This document shows positions 27,714 through 36,652 of a stretch of 64,000 bases of DNA, one piece after another. This stretch comes from Falsiroseomonas oleicola (lineage in GTDB: Bacteria > Pseudomonadota > Alphaproteobacteria > Acetobacterales > Acetobacteraceae), in the NCBI RefSeq assembly GCF_019029495.1, contig NZ_JAERQM010000007.1, positions 62,001 through 126,000 of the forward strand, given 5' to 3'. The position numbers were made by a program, and so were the translations under genes. Each line of letters starts with the position of its first letter. Position 1 is the stretch's first letter. The notes beneath the pieces were generated by a model. It did not search any database, was not told the DNA's origin, and saw only the letters and a list, made by a program, of their open reading frames with translations.

Positions 27714-27832
27714 CCTCAGTCGCCGGGCGCCCGCTTCGCGGGCTTGGCTCATCACGCCGAAGGCGCGCCCTTGGCGCGACGCATGAGCGGCGGCGGCCAT
27801 TCGGCCGCTCAGACCGGTCGTTCGACCGGTCT
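27714..27832 (+). repeat. Hairpin-array repeat, copy 1 (related to copy 2 at 37.7-37.9 kb)
   Basis: Directly after the FNR stop lies a chain of four hairpins: GCCCGC-TTC-GCGGGC (27729-27743); CGCCGAAGG-CGCG-CCCTTGGCG (27755-27776, one G-T pair); GCGGCC-ATTC-GGCCGC (27793-27808); and a perfect 10-bp stem AGACCGGTCG-TT-CGACCGGTCT (27811-27832). The linkers CCTCAG (27714), CTTGGCTCATC (27743) and CGACGCAT (27778) are shared with copy 2. It may also serve as the terminator of the FNR gene. Confidence 0.75.
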
Positions 27833-27875
27833 GCCCTATGAGGCAGGCCCATTGTCGCGGCGCGTCTGACCCAGA

Positions 27876-28490
27876 TCAGGCCGCGGCCGGCTTCCGCAGC
27901 AGCGCCCGCACCACCTCCGCATGGCCCTGGTGGCGCGGGCCTTCGTCCAGATGGACGGTGCCTTCCAGCAGTTCCAGCACCTCCAGCCCGCCGAAGGCCT
28001 GTTCCACGATCGCACGGGTCCAGAGCAGCTCCGGCATTTTCGGCCCGCCGCTGCGGCGGCCCTGCTGCGCGGGGGAGAAGCACTCCAGCGCCAGCAGCCC
28101 GCCCGGCGCCAGGCTGCGCAGCGCCCCGGCCGCGGCGGCGGCGCGATCCTCGGGCGGCAGGTGCAGGAAGATCCAGGCGACGAGGTCGAAACCGGCTTCG
28201 GGATAGGTCCAGGCGGCGGCATCGGCGGTGACGGTCGCCATCGCAACCCCGCGCGCCGCTGCCAGCGCGGCGGCCTTGGCGGAGGCGACCGGCGACCAGT
28301 CCAGCGAGGTCACCGCCAGCCCCTGCCCCGCCAGCCAGGCGCCGTTCCGCCCCTCCCCATCGCCCAGCGCCAGCGCCCGCATCCCCGGCCGCAGCCAGGG
28401 GGTGAGGCTTTCCAGGTAGCGGTTCGGCGCCTGCCCGAACTGGAAGTCGCCGCCGGCATAGCGCTCGTCCCAGGCGATCGAGGTGCTCAT
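27876..28490 (-). CDS. Class I SAM-dependent methyltransferase, 204 aa
   Basis: Rossmann-fold methyltransferase. The SAM-binding motif I is ALALGDGEGRNGAWLAGQG (about residues 40-58), followed by LDWSP (acidic ribose-binding residue region) and the motif IV/post region DLVAWIFLHLPPEDR. The C-terminus contains EGTVHLDEGPRHQGHAEVVR, resembling the TehB-like family that methylates small or metalloid substrates, but the substrate is not established. ATG at 28490 overlaps the cupin stop by 4 bases (ATGA), so it is the last gene of a GST-cupin-methyltransferase operon. Confidence 0.85.
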   Translation of the reverse strand: MSTSIAWDERYAGGDFQFGQAPNRYLESLTPWLRPGMRALALGDGEGRNGAWLAGQGLAVTSLDWSPVASAKAAALAAARGVAMATVTADAAAWTYPEAGFDLVAWIFLHLPPEDRAAAAAGALRSLAPGGLLALECFSPAQQGRRSGGPKMPELLWTRAIVEQAFGGLEVLELLEGTVHLDEGPRHQGHAEVVRALLRKPAAA

Positions 28491-28936
28491 GCGCCCGGCG
28501 CCCAGCCCGGCGGCGCCAGCTCGAATCCGGCGAAGTGGAAGGCCGGGGAGACGGTGCAGGAGACCAGGCTCCAGCGATCCGCCACCGGCCAGGCCGCCTG
28601 CCACCAGCCCTTGGGCACCACGCCCATCAGCGCCGCCCCCGCGCCGATGCCGGGGCCGAGCAGGATTTCGGCATCCACCTGCCCGCCATCCCGCGACAGG
28701 GCCAGAATCAGCGGCCCGCCGCCCTGCCAGAACCAGCATTCGGCGGCATCCACCCGGTGCCAATGGCTGCGCTGCCCGGCCTCCAGCAGGAAATGGATCG
28801 CCGTGCCGGCACCGCGCCCGCCGCCCTCCGGCGCATCGCGCCAGACCTCGCGGTAGTGCCCGCCTTCCGGATGCGGGGCGAGGCCGAGCGCCGCCACCAC
28901 CTCTGCTGCCGTCAGCCTGGGATCGGTCAGGTCCAT
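28487..28936 (-). CDS. Cupin superfamily protein (DUF985 / cupin_5), 149 aa
   Basis: Single-domain cupin. The family opening HPEGGHYREVWR is at about residues 22-33, followed by TAIHFLLEAGQRSHWHRVDAAECWFW, which supplies the metal-coordinating His and Glu of the barrel. Members are small sugar- or metal-binding beta-barrels of unclear function. It starts 3 bases after the GST stop and overlaps the methyltransferase start, so it belongs to one transcript with both. Which reaction, if any, it performs is unknown. Confidence 0.85.
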   Translation of the reverse strand: MDLTDPRLTAAEVVAALGLAPHPEGGHYREVWRDAPEGGGRGAGTAIHFLLEAGQRSHWHRVDAAECWFWQGGGPLILALSRDGGQVDAEILLGPGIGAGAALMGVVPKGWWQAAWPVADRWSLVSCTVSPAFHFAGFELAPPGWAPGA

Positions 28937-28939
28937 GGT

Positions 28940-29539
28940 TCAGCCGGGCGGCGCGGTGCGGGCCAAAGCCGGCAGGCGCGAGACCTCGGCGAACCAGTCG
29001 GCCAGCCGCGGATGCCCGGCGCGCCAGGGCTCATCGGCGAAGCGGAAATCCAGGTAGCCGAGGGCGCAGGCGGTCGCGACGGCGCCGATATCCGACAGGC
29101 CCTGCGGCGGATCGGCCTCCATCGCCGCCAGGCCACGTTCCACCGCCGCCTTCTGACGGGCGACATAGGCGAGGCGGGTGTCGTCCATCGGCTTGCCGAA
29201 GCGCATCCGCCGCGCCACCGCCGCATCCATGATGCCATCCGCCAAAGCATGGCGGATCTGGGCGGCCAGCCGGGCGAGGCTGCCGGTCGGCGGGAACAGC
29301 GGCACGGCCTCCCCCACCGTATCCAGATATTCGCAGATCACCCGGCTGTCGAAGATCGGCCGGCCGTCATCGGCCACCAGCGTCGGCACCTTCGACAGCG
29401 GATTGTCCTGCAGCAGCTCGGCCGGAGAGGCATGCGGATCGGTGACGATGATCTCGATCCGCCCCTCGATGCCGCGCAGGATGGCGCAGGCCATGACCTT
29501 GCGCGCGAAGGGGCTGGCATGGGCGTGGTGCAGTTTCAT
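28940..29539 (-). CDS. Glutathione S-transferase family protein, 199 aa
   Basis: Cytosolic GST. The thioredoxin-like N-domain reads MKLHHAHASPFARKVMACAI with Ser-9 in the catalytic neighbourhood, and NPLSKVPTLVADDG (cis-Pro) then IFDSRVICEYLD (glutathione gamma-Glu binding). An all-helical C-domain follows, with the usual N-capping stretch ALGYLDFRFAD. It heads the three-gene unit with the cupin and methyltransferase. Substrate unknown. Confidence 0.9.
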   Translation of the reverse strand: MKLHHAHASPFARKVMACAILRGIEGRIEIIVTDPHASPAELLQDNPLSKVPTLVADDGRPIFDSRVICEYLDTVGEAVPLFPPTGSLARLAAQIRHALADGIMDAAVARRMRFGKPMDDTRLAYVARQKAAVERGLAAMEADPPQGLSDIGAVATACALGYLDFRFADEPWRAGHPRLADWFAEVSRLPALARTAPPG

Positions 29540-29643
29540 GAGGCGTTTCCCGATCTGGCCGCGGCAAGGCGCCGCGGCGAAGCGCGTGTGCGCCGCAGCA
29601 TCGCAGGCATCCGTGCCGGGGGGAAATGAAAGCTTGGCGCGAC

Positions 29644-30381
29644 CTATCCCCGGAAGTGGTTCTTCGCCTCCCGCCGCGCGGTGAATTCCGCCAGGTCGCG
29701 GGCGCGGAAATAGGGGTTGGCCGCCAGTTCCTGCGCCAGCGTCGTCGGCACGGTGGGGCGGCCCGCCGCGCGCAACGCGCCGGCGGCCTCCGCCTCCGCC
29801 CGCAGCGCCTTGTTCTCGGAGTCGATGCTCAGGGCGAATCGGGCATTCGCCTCGGTATATTCATGACCGCAGCAGAAGCGCGTCTCCGGCGGCAGCTTGG
29901 CCAGGCGGCGGAAGGACTTGTACAGCGCCTCCATGCCGCCTTCCTCCAGCGGCCGTCCGCAGCCGAGCGCGAAGACCACGTCGCCGCACAGCAGAATATG
30001 GTCGGCGGCGAAGTGGAAGGCGATATGGCCGGTGGTATGGCCGGGCAGGTGCATGACCTTCGCCTCCGCCGCGCCGAACTTCACCACGTCGCCCTCATCC
30101 ACCGCCAGGTCGAGCTTCGGCAGCCTGTGCGCATCCGGCTTGCCGCCGACGATGCGCGCTTCCGGGAAGCGGGCGTGAAGCTCCGCCACGCCATTGATGT
30201 GGTCGCCGTGATGGTGGGTCAGCAGGATGAGATCGAGCTTGCCGCCCGCCGCCTCCACCGCCGCGATGGCGGGGCCGGCCTCGCCGGGGTCGCAGATGGC
30301 GACCGCGCCGGTCGGCCCGTCCTTCAGCAGCCACAGGTAATTGTCCTCGAGGCAGGCCACTGCCTCCACCTTGACCGACAT
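29644..30381 (-). CDS. gloB: Hydroxyacylglutathione hydrolase (glyoxalase II), 245 aa
   Basis: Second enzyme of methylglyoxal detoxification: hydrolyses S-D-lactoylglutathione. Metallo-beta-lactamase fold with the dinuclear metal motif THHHGDH at residues 55-61, then LPGHTTGHIAFH (third His) and GDVVFALGCGR (bridging Asp). The C-terminal glutathione-binding part has CGHEYTEANARFA. Length is close to the usual about 250-255 aa. The ATG at 30381 is preferred; the longer upstream frame is a shadow. Divergent from a methyltransferase gene across 86 bases that hold two hairpin-like dyads. Confidence 0.95.
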   Translation of the reverse strand: MSVKVEAVACLEDNYLWLLKDGPTGAVAICDPGEAGPAIAAVEAAGGKLDLILLTHHHGDHINGVAELHARFPEARIVGGKPDAHRLPKLDLAVDEGDVVKFGAAEAKVMHLPGHTTGHIAFHFAADHILLCGDVVFALGCGRPLEEGGMEALYKSFRRLAKLPPETRFCCGHEYTEANARFALSIDSENKALRAEAEAAGALRAAGRPTVPTTLAQELAANPYFRARDLAEFTARREAKNHFRG

Positions 30382-30408
30382 GCCGAGCCCCTTCCCTGAC
30401 AAGTGCTG

Positions 30409-30446
30409 GTCCCCAGCGGGGACAGATGCCGGTCCCAATCGGGACC
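30409..30446. promoter_or_regulatory. Two dyads between gloB and the divergent methyltransferase
   Basis: GTCCCC-AGC-GGGGAC (30409-30423) and GGTCCC-AATC-GGGACC (30431-30446) share GTCCC...GGGAC arms, with centres about 22 bp apart (two helical turns). Sitting between divergent starts, they look like a pair of operator sites for a dimeric regulator. No regulator is identifiable. Confidence 0.4.
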
Positions 30447-30467
30447 GTTCCTCCCTATATCCCCGGC

Positions 30468-31298
30468 ATGACGATCGAGGTCCATGGTTTACCGGGATTC
30501 TATGCCAGCCCGGGTGGTGCGGTGGCGGCGCGGCTGGTGCGGGACCGGCTGGCGGTGCTGTGGCCGGCGCTGCCGGGGCTCGATGTGCTCGGCATCGGCC
30601 ATCCGGCGCCCTATCTCGGCCTCTGGGCGCGGGAGGCGGCGCGCTGCATCGCGATGACCCCGGCACAGGGCGCGCTGGCCCCCTGGCCGCCCCAGTCTCC
30701 GCCACCCGGCCCCGGAAGCCGCTCCGCCGCCCTGATGGCGGAGGAGGATGCGCTGCCCTTCGCCGATTCCAGCTTCGACCGCGTGCTGCTGGTGCATGGC
30801 CTGGAACAGGCGGACAATGCCCGGCGCCTGCTGCGGGAGGTCTGGCGCGTGCTGCGCGACGATGGGCGGCTGATCGTGGTGGCGCCGAACCGCGTCGGCC
30901 TCTGGGCGCAGATGGAGCGCACGCCCTTCGGCCATGGCCAGCCCTATTCCGCCGGCCAGCTTTCCCGCCTTCTGGCGCGGCACCTGTTCCGGACGGAGCG
31001 GCGGGAGGCGGCGCTGTTCCTGCCGCCCTTCGGGCTCCGCCTGTTCAGCCCGGCCGCCGGCCCCTGGGAAAGGCTGGGCCGGCAGATCTGCCCCAGGCTG
31101 GCCGGGGTCGCGATCGTGGAGGCGCAGAAGGACCTGCTCTCCGCCATGCCGGCCGGCAGCGGCTGGATGCCCCGGCGGACCATGCCGGTCGGGGGTTTCG
31201 CCATGGCCGGGGAGGACCCCGGCCATGGCCGCGATGGCGACCGGTCAGTCAGCTATGTGCCAGCACCGCCAGCAGCAGCAGGGCCACGATATTGGTGA
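30468..31298 (+). CDS. SAM-dependent methyltransferase (class I, UbiE/type 11), 276 aa
   Basis: Methyltransferase_11-type protein. [20 protein letters not shown] holds a degenerate motif [25 protein letters not shown] is the typical acidic/post-motif region, and [21 protein letters not shown] is the conserved helix-strand. Alphaproteobacteria commonly have such a gene next to gloB, as here. The ATG at 30468 (MTIEVHG) was chosen over an in-frame ATG at 30426 that lies within the dyad region. The last 50 bases overlap the convergent hppA 3' end. Substrate unknown. Confidence 0.85.
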   Translation: MTIEVHGLPGFYASPGGAVAARLVRDRLAVLWPALPGLDVLGIGHPAPYLGLWAREAARCIAMTPAQGALAPWPPQSPPPGPGSRSAALMAEEDALPFADSSFDRVLLVHGLEQADNARRLLREVWRVLRDDGRLIVVAPNRVGLWAQMERTPFGHGQPYSAGQLSRLLARHLFRTERREAALFLPPFGLRLFSPAAGPWERLGRQICPRLAGVAIVEAQKDLLSAMPAGSGWMPRRTMPVGGFAMAGEDPGHGRDGDRSVSYVPAPPAAAGPRYW

Positions 31299-33381
31299 TC
31301 TTGATCATCGGGTTCACCGCCGGGCCGGAGGTGTCCTTGTAGGGATCGCCCACCGTGTCGCCGGTGACCGCGGCCTTGTGTGCCTCGGACCCCTTGCCGC
31401 CAAAATGGCCCTCCTCAATGTACTTCTTGGCATTGTCCCAGGCGCCGCCGCCGGTGGTCATGCTGACCGCGACGAAGAAGCCGGTGACGATCACGCCGAG
31501 CAGCATGGCGCCGACGGCGGAGAAGGCGGCCGCCTTGCCGCCGATGGTCAGGATCACGAAGAACACCACGATCGGCGACAGCACCGGCAGCAGGGAGGGG
31601 ATGATCATCTCCCGGATCGCCGCCTTGGTCAGCATGTCCACCGCGCGGCCGTAATCGGGCTTCTCGGCGCCGGTCATGATGCCCGGATGCTCGCGGAACT
31701 GGCGGCGCACTTCCTCCACCACCGCGGTCGCCGCGCGGCCCACGGCGGTCATCGACATGCCGCCGAACAGATAGGGCAGCAGCCCGCCGAACAGCAGGCC
31801 GACCACGACATAGGGGTCCGACAGGCTGAAGTTCAGCACGCCGATTCCGGCGAAATAGGGGTAGGTTTCGGGGTTGGCGATGAAGTGGTTCAGGTCCTGG
31901 GTATAGGCCGCGAACAGCACCAGCGCGCCGAGGCCCGCGGAGCCGATGGCATAGCCCTTCGTCACCGCCTTGGTCGTGTTGCCCACCGCGTCCAGCGCGT
32001 CGGTGGAAACGCGGACCTCCGCCGGAAGCCCCGCCATCTCCGCGATGCCGCCGGCATTGTCCGTCACCGGGCCGAAGGCATCGAGCGCCACCACCATGCC
32101 GGCCAGCGCCAGCATCGTGGTGGTGGCGATGGCGATGCCATACAGCCCGGCGAGACCATAGGAGGACAGCACGCCGGCGATGATGATCAGCGCCGGCAGC
32201 GCCGTGCTTTCCATCGACACGGCCAGGCCACGGATCACATTGGTGCCATGGCCCGTCTGCGAAGCCTCCGCGATGGAGCGCACCGGGCGGAACTGGGTGC
32301 CGGTGTAGTATTCCGTCACCACCACGATGGCCGCCGTCACCGCGAGCCCCACGGCGCCACACAGGAACAGCGCGAAGGCACCAAATGTGTGCCCGCCGGC
32401 CACGATCGTGCCGGTGCCGAAGACCAGGTAGCAAAGCGGCAGCAGCACCGCGAGGGACAGCGCGCCCGTGACGATGAAGCCGCGATACATCGCATGCATG
32501 ATGTTGTTGCTGGCCGGCAGTTTGACGAAATAGGTGCCGGCGATGGAGGTCACGACGCAGACGGCACCGATGGCCAGCGGGAACAGCATGCCGGCGATCC
32601 GCGCTTCCTCGGTGAAGGAGATGGCGGCCAGCACCATCGTCGCCACCATGGTCACGGCATAGGTCTCGAATAGGTCTGCCGCCATGCCGGCGCAGTCGCC
32701 GACATTGTCGCCCACATTGTCCGCGATGGTGGCCGGGTTGCGGGGGTCATCCTCCGGGATACCGGCCTCGACCTTGCCGACCATGTCGCCACCCACATCG
32801 GCGCCTTTTGTAAAAATGCCGCCGCCCAGCCGGGCAAAGATGGAGATCAGCGAGGCGCCGAAGCCCAGCGCCACCAGCGCATCGATCACCAGCCGGCTGT
32901 TCGCGGAAAACCCGCCGATCGGCACCAGGATCAGGAAATAGGTCGCGACGCCGAGCAAGGCGAGGCCGGCCACCAGCATGCCGGTGATGGCGCCCGACTT
33001 GAAGGCGAGGTCGAGCCCCGCGGCCAGCGACTGCGTCGCCGCCTGGGCGGTGCGGACATTGGCGCGGACGGAGACGTTCATGCCGATGAAGCCGGCCGCC
33101 CCCGACAGCAGTGCCCCGATCAGGAAGCCGATGGCGACCGCGAAGGCGTGGCCGCCAAAGCCGAAGGCGGCGAGGATGACGAAGAACAGCACCACGCCGA
33201 CGACGGCGATGGTGATGTATTGGCGCTTCAGATAGGCGTTGGCGCCTTCCTGGATGGCCTTGGCGATTTCCTGCATGCGGGCGGTGCCGGCGTCCCGCGC
33301 CAGCACCTCCTTCGCCGTGACCACGCCATAGGCGATGGACAGCGTGCCCAGTGCGATTATCAGCAACAATGCGAGCGTCAT
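31249..33381 (-). CDS. hppA: K+-insensitive H+-translocating membrane pyrophosphatase, 710 aa
   Basis: Inner-membrane pump coupling pyrophosphate hydrolysis to proton export. About 16 membrane spans. The PPi-binding regions [35 protein letters not shown] and the C-terminal DNAKKYIE segment are present. The subtype-determining sequence reads [10 protein letters not shown]: Lys at this place marks the K+-independent class (K+-dependent ones have Ala). The ATG at 33381 (MTLALLL) starts the first membrane helix; the longer open frame upstream to 33669 is non-coding. The soluble pyrophosphatase gene lies 214 bases upstream on the same strand. Confidence 0.95.
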   Translation of the reverse strand: MTLALLLIIALGTLSIAYGVVTAKEVLARDAGTARMQEIAKAIQEGANAYLKRQYITIAVVGVVLFFVILAAFGFGGHAFAVAIGFLIGALLSGAAGFIGMNVSVRANVRTAQAATQSLAAGLDLAFKSGAITGMLVAGLALLGVATYFLILVPIGGFSANSRLVIDALVALGFGASLISIFARLGGGIFTKGADVGGDMVGKVEAGIPEDDPRNPATIADNVGDNVGDCAGMAADLFETYAVTMVATMVLAAISFTEEARIAGMLFPLAIGAVCVVTSIAGTYFVKLPASNNIMHAMYRGFIVTGALSLAVLLPLCYLVFGTGTIVAGGHTFGAFALFLCGAVGLAVTAAIVVVTEYYTGTQFRPVRSIAEASQTGHGTNVIRGLAVSMESTALPALIIIAGVLSSYGLAGLYGIAIATTTMLALAGMVVALDAFGPVTDNAGGIAEMAGLPAEVRVSTDALDAVGNTTKAVTKGYAIGSAGLGALVLFAAYTQDLNHFIANPETYPYFAGIGVLNFSLSDPYVVVGLLFGGLLPYLFGGMSMTAVGRAATAVVEEVRRQFREHPGIMTGAEKPDYGRAVDMLTKAAIREMIIPSLLPVLSPIVVFFVILTIGGKAAAFSAVGAMLLGVIVTGFFVAVSMTTGGGAWDNAKKYIEEGHFGGKGSEAHKAAVTGDTVGDPYKDTSGPAVNPMIKITNIVALLLLAVLAHS

Positions 33382-33535
33382 CAAGCGACGAACTCCCCCT
33401 GCTTTTTCTTTCCTGTCCCCCGGTCCTCGGCGGGCCGGTTCCAGGCGCGGGGGGAGCCGCACGGATGCCGTCCCGCACCGCGGGCCGGGGGAAGCTTGCA
33501 GGTCAGGAGACGCGCTGTCCACGCCGCCGGTCAGG

Positions 33536-33572
33536 CCGGCCCAAGAAAAATCAGAAAGAAAAATCGGGCCGG
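33536..33572. other. Inverted repeat between ppa and hppA
   Basis: CCGGCCC (33536-33542) and GGGCCGG (33566-33572) flank a 23-base A-rich loop (AAGAAAAATCAGAAAG...), unusual here for its low GC. It lies just downstream of the ppa stop and 164 bases upstream of hppA, so it could be a weak ppa terminator or part of an hppA leader. Confidence 0.3.
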
Positions 33573-33595
33573 GGAGGGGGGATTGGGGCCGGTTG

Positions 33596-34144
33596 TTACT
33601 CGGCCGGGTCCTTCTCGCCCGTCTTTTCATAGGCGGCCATGGAGGCCATGATGATGTCCGCCGCCTCATTGGCCGAGCCCCAGCCGCGAACCTTCACCCA
33701 CTTGTCGGATTCGAGGTCCTTATAGGTGGCGAAGAAGTGCTCGATGGTGGCGCGGGTGATCTGCGGCAGTTCCTCGGCGCTGGTGATGCCGGAATACATC
33801 GGATGCACCTTGTCATGCGGCACGCAGATCAGCTTCTCGTCCGACCCGGCCTCATCCTCCATGTGCAGCACGCCGATGGGCCGCGCCCGGATGACGCAGC
33901 CGGGCACCACGGGGGCGGGGGTCAGCACCAGCACATCGGCCGGGTCGCCGTCATCGGCCAGCGTGCCCGGGATGAAGCCATAGGCGGCCGGATAGGCCAT
34001 GGGCGTGAACAGGAAGCGGTCCACCACCACCGCGCCGCTGTCCTTGTCCAGCTCATACTTCACCTGGCTGCCCTGGGGGATTTCCACCACCACATTGATG
34101 TCATGCGGCGGCGCCTTGCCGGTGGGGATCTTGGCGAGGTTCAT
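33596..34144 (-). CDS. ppa: Soluble inorganic pyrophosphatase (family I), 182 aa
   Basis: Cytoplasmic Mg2+-dependent PPi hydrolase. The family I signature is visible: [20 protein letters not shown] with the active-site Lys/Glu, [23 protein letters not shown] containing the DGDPADVLV metal site, and the late [14 protein letters not shown]. Length matches bacterial hexameric PPases. The ATG at 34144 begins MNLAKIPTG. Its position next to hppA means one short region encodes both the heat-dissipating and the energy-conserving way of hydrolysing PPi. Confidence 0.96.
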   Translation of the reverse strand: MNLAKIPTGKAPPHDINVVVEIPQGSQVKYELDKDSGAVVVDRFLFTPMAYPAAYGFIPGTLADDGDPADVLVLTPAPVVPGCVIRARPIGVLHMEDEAGSDEKLICVPHDKVHPMYSGITSAEELPQITRATIEHFFATYKDLESDKWVKVRGWGSANEAADIIMASMAAYEKTGEKDPAE

Positions 34145-34300
34145 GGTGGGGAGGACCTTGGCTGGCAGTTGTGGCGGCGAGTTTAGCGCGCCCCGCGACG
34201 GCGGGCGAGACGGGCTGTCGGACCCTCCCGAACTGGTGCCTTGCGCCGAGGCTGGTCGCGGCCCCAGGCTCCCGCCGTTTCCTGGGAGGGATACAAAAGA

Positions 34301-35485
34301 ATGCGCCTTCGCCTGCTGCTGGCCGCCGCTTTGGCGGCCGTGACCCTGTGCCGGGCCGTCCCCGGCCTGGCCCAGACCGACATCGTCGAGAAGCGCATCT
34401 TCGAGGCCGGGGAGCACCGGCTGCGCTCCGGCGCCACCCTGCCCGGGCTCCGCATCGGCTACCAGACGGCCGGCACGCTGAACGCGGCGGGCGACAATGC
34501 CGTGCTGGTGGCGCATTTCTTCTCCGGCAACAGCCACGCCTTCGGCCGCTACGCCGCCGACCAGCCGCCCGGCTACTGGGACGCCATCATCGGCCCGGGC
34601 AAGGCGATCGACACGGATCGCTTCTTCGTCGTCTCCTCCGACACGCTGGTGAACCTGAATGTGCGGGATGGCCGCACCGTCACCACCGGCCCGGTCTCGG
34701 TGAACCCGGCCACCGGGCGGAACTGGGGCACGGACTTCCCCGTGGTTTCCATGCGCGACTTCATCGAGGTGCAGAAGCGGCTGCTGGACAGCCTGGGCGT
34801 GAAGCGGCTGGCCCTGGTCACCGGCCCCTCCATGGGCGCGCTGCAAGCCATCGAATGGGCCGCCGCCTATCCGGAGATGATCGACCGCGTCATGCCGGTG
34901 ATCGGCACCGGGGCCGTCGATCCCTGGATGCTGAACTGGCTGGATATCTGGGAGGCGCCGATCCGCCTCGACCCCAACTGGCGCAATGGCGACTACTACG
35001 CGGCAGGGCGGGAGCCGCCGCTGGCCGGGCTGGCGGCGGCGCTCAAGATCGTCAGCGTCCATGCGCAGGACCGCCCCGCCATGGCCCGTTTCGGCCGCGC
35101 GGTGCCGGAGGGCCAGGACCCCGCCCGCCGCCTGGGCGACCGGTTCGAGGCGGAGCGGGTCTTGGATGAGGCGGCGATGGCCCGCGCCCGCGCCTCGGAT
35201 GCCAACCACTTCCTGTACCTGACCCGCGCCAACCAGCTTTTCCTGAACGACTACCCCAGCACGGAGGCGGCGCTGGGCCGTAGCCAGGCGCGCTGGCTGG
35301 TCATCGCCAGCCCCACCGACCGGGTCTTCATGCTGGACTACAACCGGGAGCTGCTGGCGACCCTGCAACGGGCCGGCCGGCCGGCGGAACTGCTGGAGGT
35401 GACGGGGCCGCTTGGCCATCTGAACGGCGTGGTCGGCATGGCACCGCTGGCCGACCGCATCCGCGCCTTTCTGACCGCGCCATAG
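34301..35485 (+). CDS. Exported alpha/beta hydrolase resembling homoserine O-acetyltransferase (MetX), 394 aa
   Basis: Starts with a clear signal peptide (MRLRLLLAAALAAVTLCRAVPGLAQ), which cytoplasmic MetX enzymes lack. The body keeps the MetX-like layout: GYQTAGTLNAAGDNAVLVAHFFSGNSH, GPGKAIDTDRFFVVSSDTL, nucleophile elbow GPSMG around residue 176, Asp in IASPTDRVF and His in GPLGHLNGV, so the Ser-Asp-His triad is complete. The canonical MetX elbow is GGSMGG. Likely a periplasmic hydrolase or acyltransferase; methionine synthesis is unlikely. The ATG at 34301 has GGGAGGG 10 bases upstream. Substrate unknown. Confidence 0.85.
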   Translation: MRLRLLLAAALAAVTLCRAVPGLAQTDIVEKRIFEAGEHRLRSGATLPGLRIGYQTAGTLNAAGDNAVLVAHFFSGNSHAFGRYAADQPPGYWDAIIGPGKAIDTDRFFVVSSDTLVNLNVRDGRTVTTGPVSVNPATGRNWGTDFPVVSMRDFIEVQKRLLDSLGVKRLALVTGPSMGALQAIEWAAAYPEMIDRVMPVIGTGAVDPWMLNWLDIWEAPIRLDPNWRNGDYYAAGREPPLAGLAAALKIVSVHAQDRPAMARFGRAVPEGQDPARRLGDRFEAERVLDEAAMARARASDANHFLYLTRANQLFLNDYPSTEAALGRSQARWLVIASPTDRVFMLDYNRELLATLQRAGRPAELLEVTGPLGHLNGVVGMAPLADRIRAFLTAP

Positions 35486-35500
35486 GCAGACGGAAGCGCA

Positions 35501-35518
35501 ACGACCTCAATTGGTCGT
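35501..35518. promoter_or_regulatory. Dyad ACGACC-TCAATT-GGTCGT upstream of the ABC operon
   Basis: Perfect 6-bp arms around TCAATT, 16 bases after the hydrolase stop and 75 bases before the binding-protein start. No T-run follows it, so an operator for the downstream ABC operon is as plausible as a terminator. Confidence 0.35.
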
Positions 35519-35592
35519 GATCGGGGTGCTTGGCAAGGGGTGGCGGTGCTTGCCATGATTGTCACCAGAACAGACCCGGGGGCTTCAAAACC

Positions 35593-36642
35593 ATGCGCCG
35601 CACCTTGTTTGCCGCCTGCGCCAGTCTGGCCCTGGCGGCGCCCGATATCGCCGCCGCCCAGGATGGCGGGCGCATGACCCTCCAGGCCTACGCCGGCATC
35701 TTCCGCGACAACTACACCGAGACCGTGGTCGCGCCCTTCACCGCCGCGCGCGGCACGGCGGTGCAGTATCATGATGGCGGCACCAGCGCGGCGATGCTCG
35801 GCACGCTGCGCGCCCAGCGCGCCGATCCGCAGATCGACGTGGTCATCATGGATGTCACCACCGCCGCCATCGCCTGCGCCGAGGGGCTGGTGGAGAAGAT
35901 CGACGCCACCACCCTGCCGGTGATCGCCGATGTGGGCGAACAGGGGCGGCAGGCGGGCGGCGAATGCGGGCCGGCCGTCACCTATGACCACCTGGTGATG
36001 GTCTATGACAGCCGCGCCGTGACGCCGGCGCCGACCAGCCTCGCCGCCATGTGGGCGCCGGAGCATCGCGGCCGCATCGCGCTGTCGGCGCCGCCGAACA
36101 TCCAGGGCCTGGCGCTGACGGCCATCCTGGCGCATGCCAATGGCGGCAACTGGCGCAACCTGAACGCGGCCATGCCGCGGCTGCGGGAATTGGCCCCCAG
36201 CGTGCAGACCTTCACCCCCAATCCGGACGGCTACACCCTGATCCTGAACGACCAGGTGCGCTTCGCCACCGGCTGGAACGCCCGCGCCCAGCTCTACAGC
36301 GACCAGTCCCAGGGCCGCATAGGCGTGACGCTGCCCTCGGAGGGCACGGTGTTCCAGATCAATACCATCAACCTGGTCGCCAATTCCAAGAACCGCGCCC
36401 AGGCGCTGGCCTTCATGGCCCATGCCCTGTCGCCGGAGGCACAGGCCGCCTTCACTGAGCGCATGTTCTACGGCCCGACCAATACCCGCACCCAGGTCTC
36501 CGCCGCCGCCCTCGGCCGCACCGCCCTGGCGCCGGAGTTCCGCGAGCGTGTCATCCCGCTCGACTGGAACGAGATGGTGCGGCTGCGGGATAGCTGGAAC
36601 CAGCGCTGGCGTCGTGAAGTGATCGCCGCCAGCAGCCGGTGA
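35593..36642 (+). CDS. ABC transporter substrate-binding protein, spermidine/putrescine or iron type, 349 aa
   Basis: Periplasmic binding protein. The signal peptide is MRRTLFAACASLALAAPDIAAAQ. The mature part follows the PotD/AfuA fold: an N-lobe with PFTAARGTAVQYHDGGTSAAMLGTLRAQ, a hinge, and a C-lobe with EGTVFQINTINLVANSKNRAQALAFMAHALSPEAQ, typical of this class. It is the first gene of a complete importer (binding protein, ATPase, two permeases). The ligand is not evident; the RraA-like gene at the end of the operon hints at a carbon compound rather than a polyamine. Confidence 0.9.
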   Translation: MRRTLFAACASLALAAPDIAAAQDGGRMTLQAYAGIFRDNYTETVVAPFTAARGTAVQYHDGGTSAAMLGTLRAQRADPQIDVVIMDVTTAAIACAEGLVEKIDATTLPVIADVGEQGRQAGGECGPAVTYDHLVMVYDSRAVTPAPTSLAAMWAPEHRGRIALSAPPNIQGLALTAILAHANGGNWRNLNAAMPRLRELAPSVQTFTPNPDGYTLILNDQVRFATGWNARAQLYSDQSQGRIGVTLPSEGTVFQINTINLVANSKNRAQALAFMAHALSPEAQAAFTERMFYGPTNTRTQVSAAALGRTALAPEFRERVIPLDWNEMVRLRDSWNQRWRREVIAASSR

Positions 36643-36652
36643 GTCATCACCT

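Noticed and set aside
33382-33669. N-terminal extension of hppA
   Set aside because: Adds about 96 residues unlike any pyrophosphatase and overlaps ppa; the first membrane helix begins at the 33381 ATG.
35530-35560. Sigma-54 promoter (TGGC...TTGC) before the ABC operon
   Set aside because: The GG and GC elements are not at the required 10-base separation.
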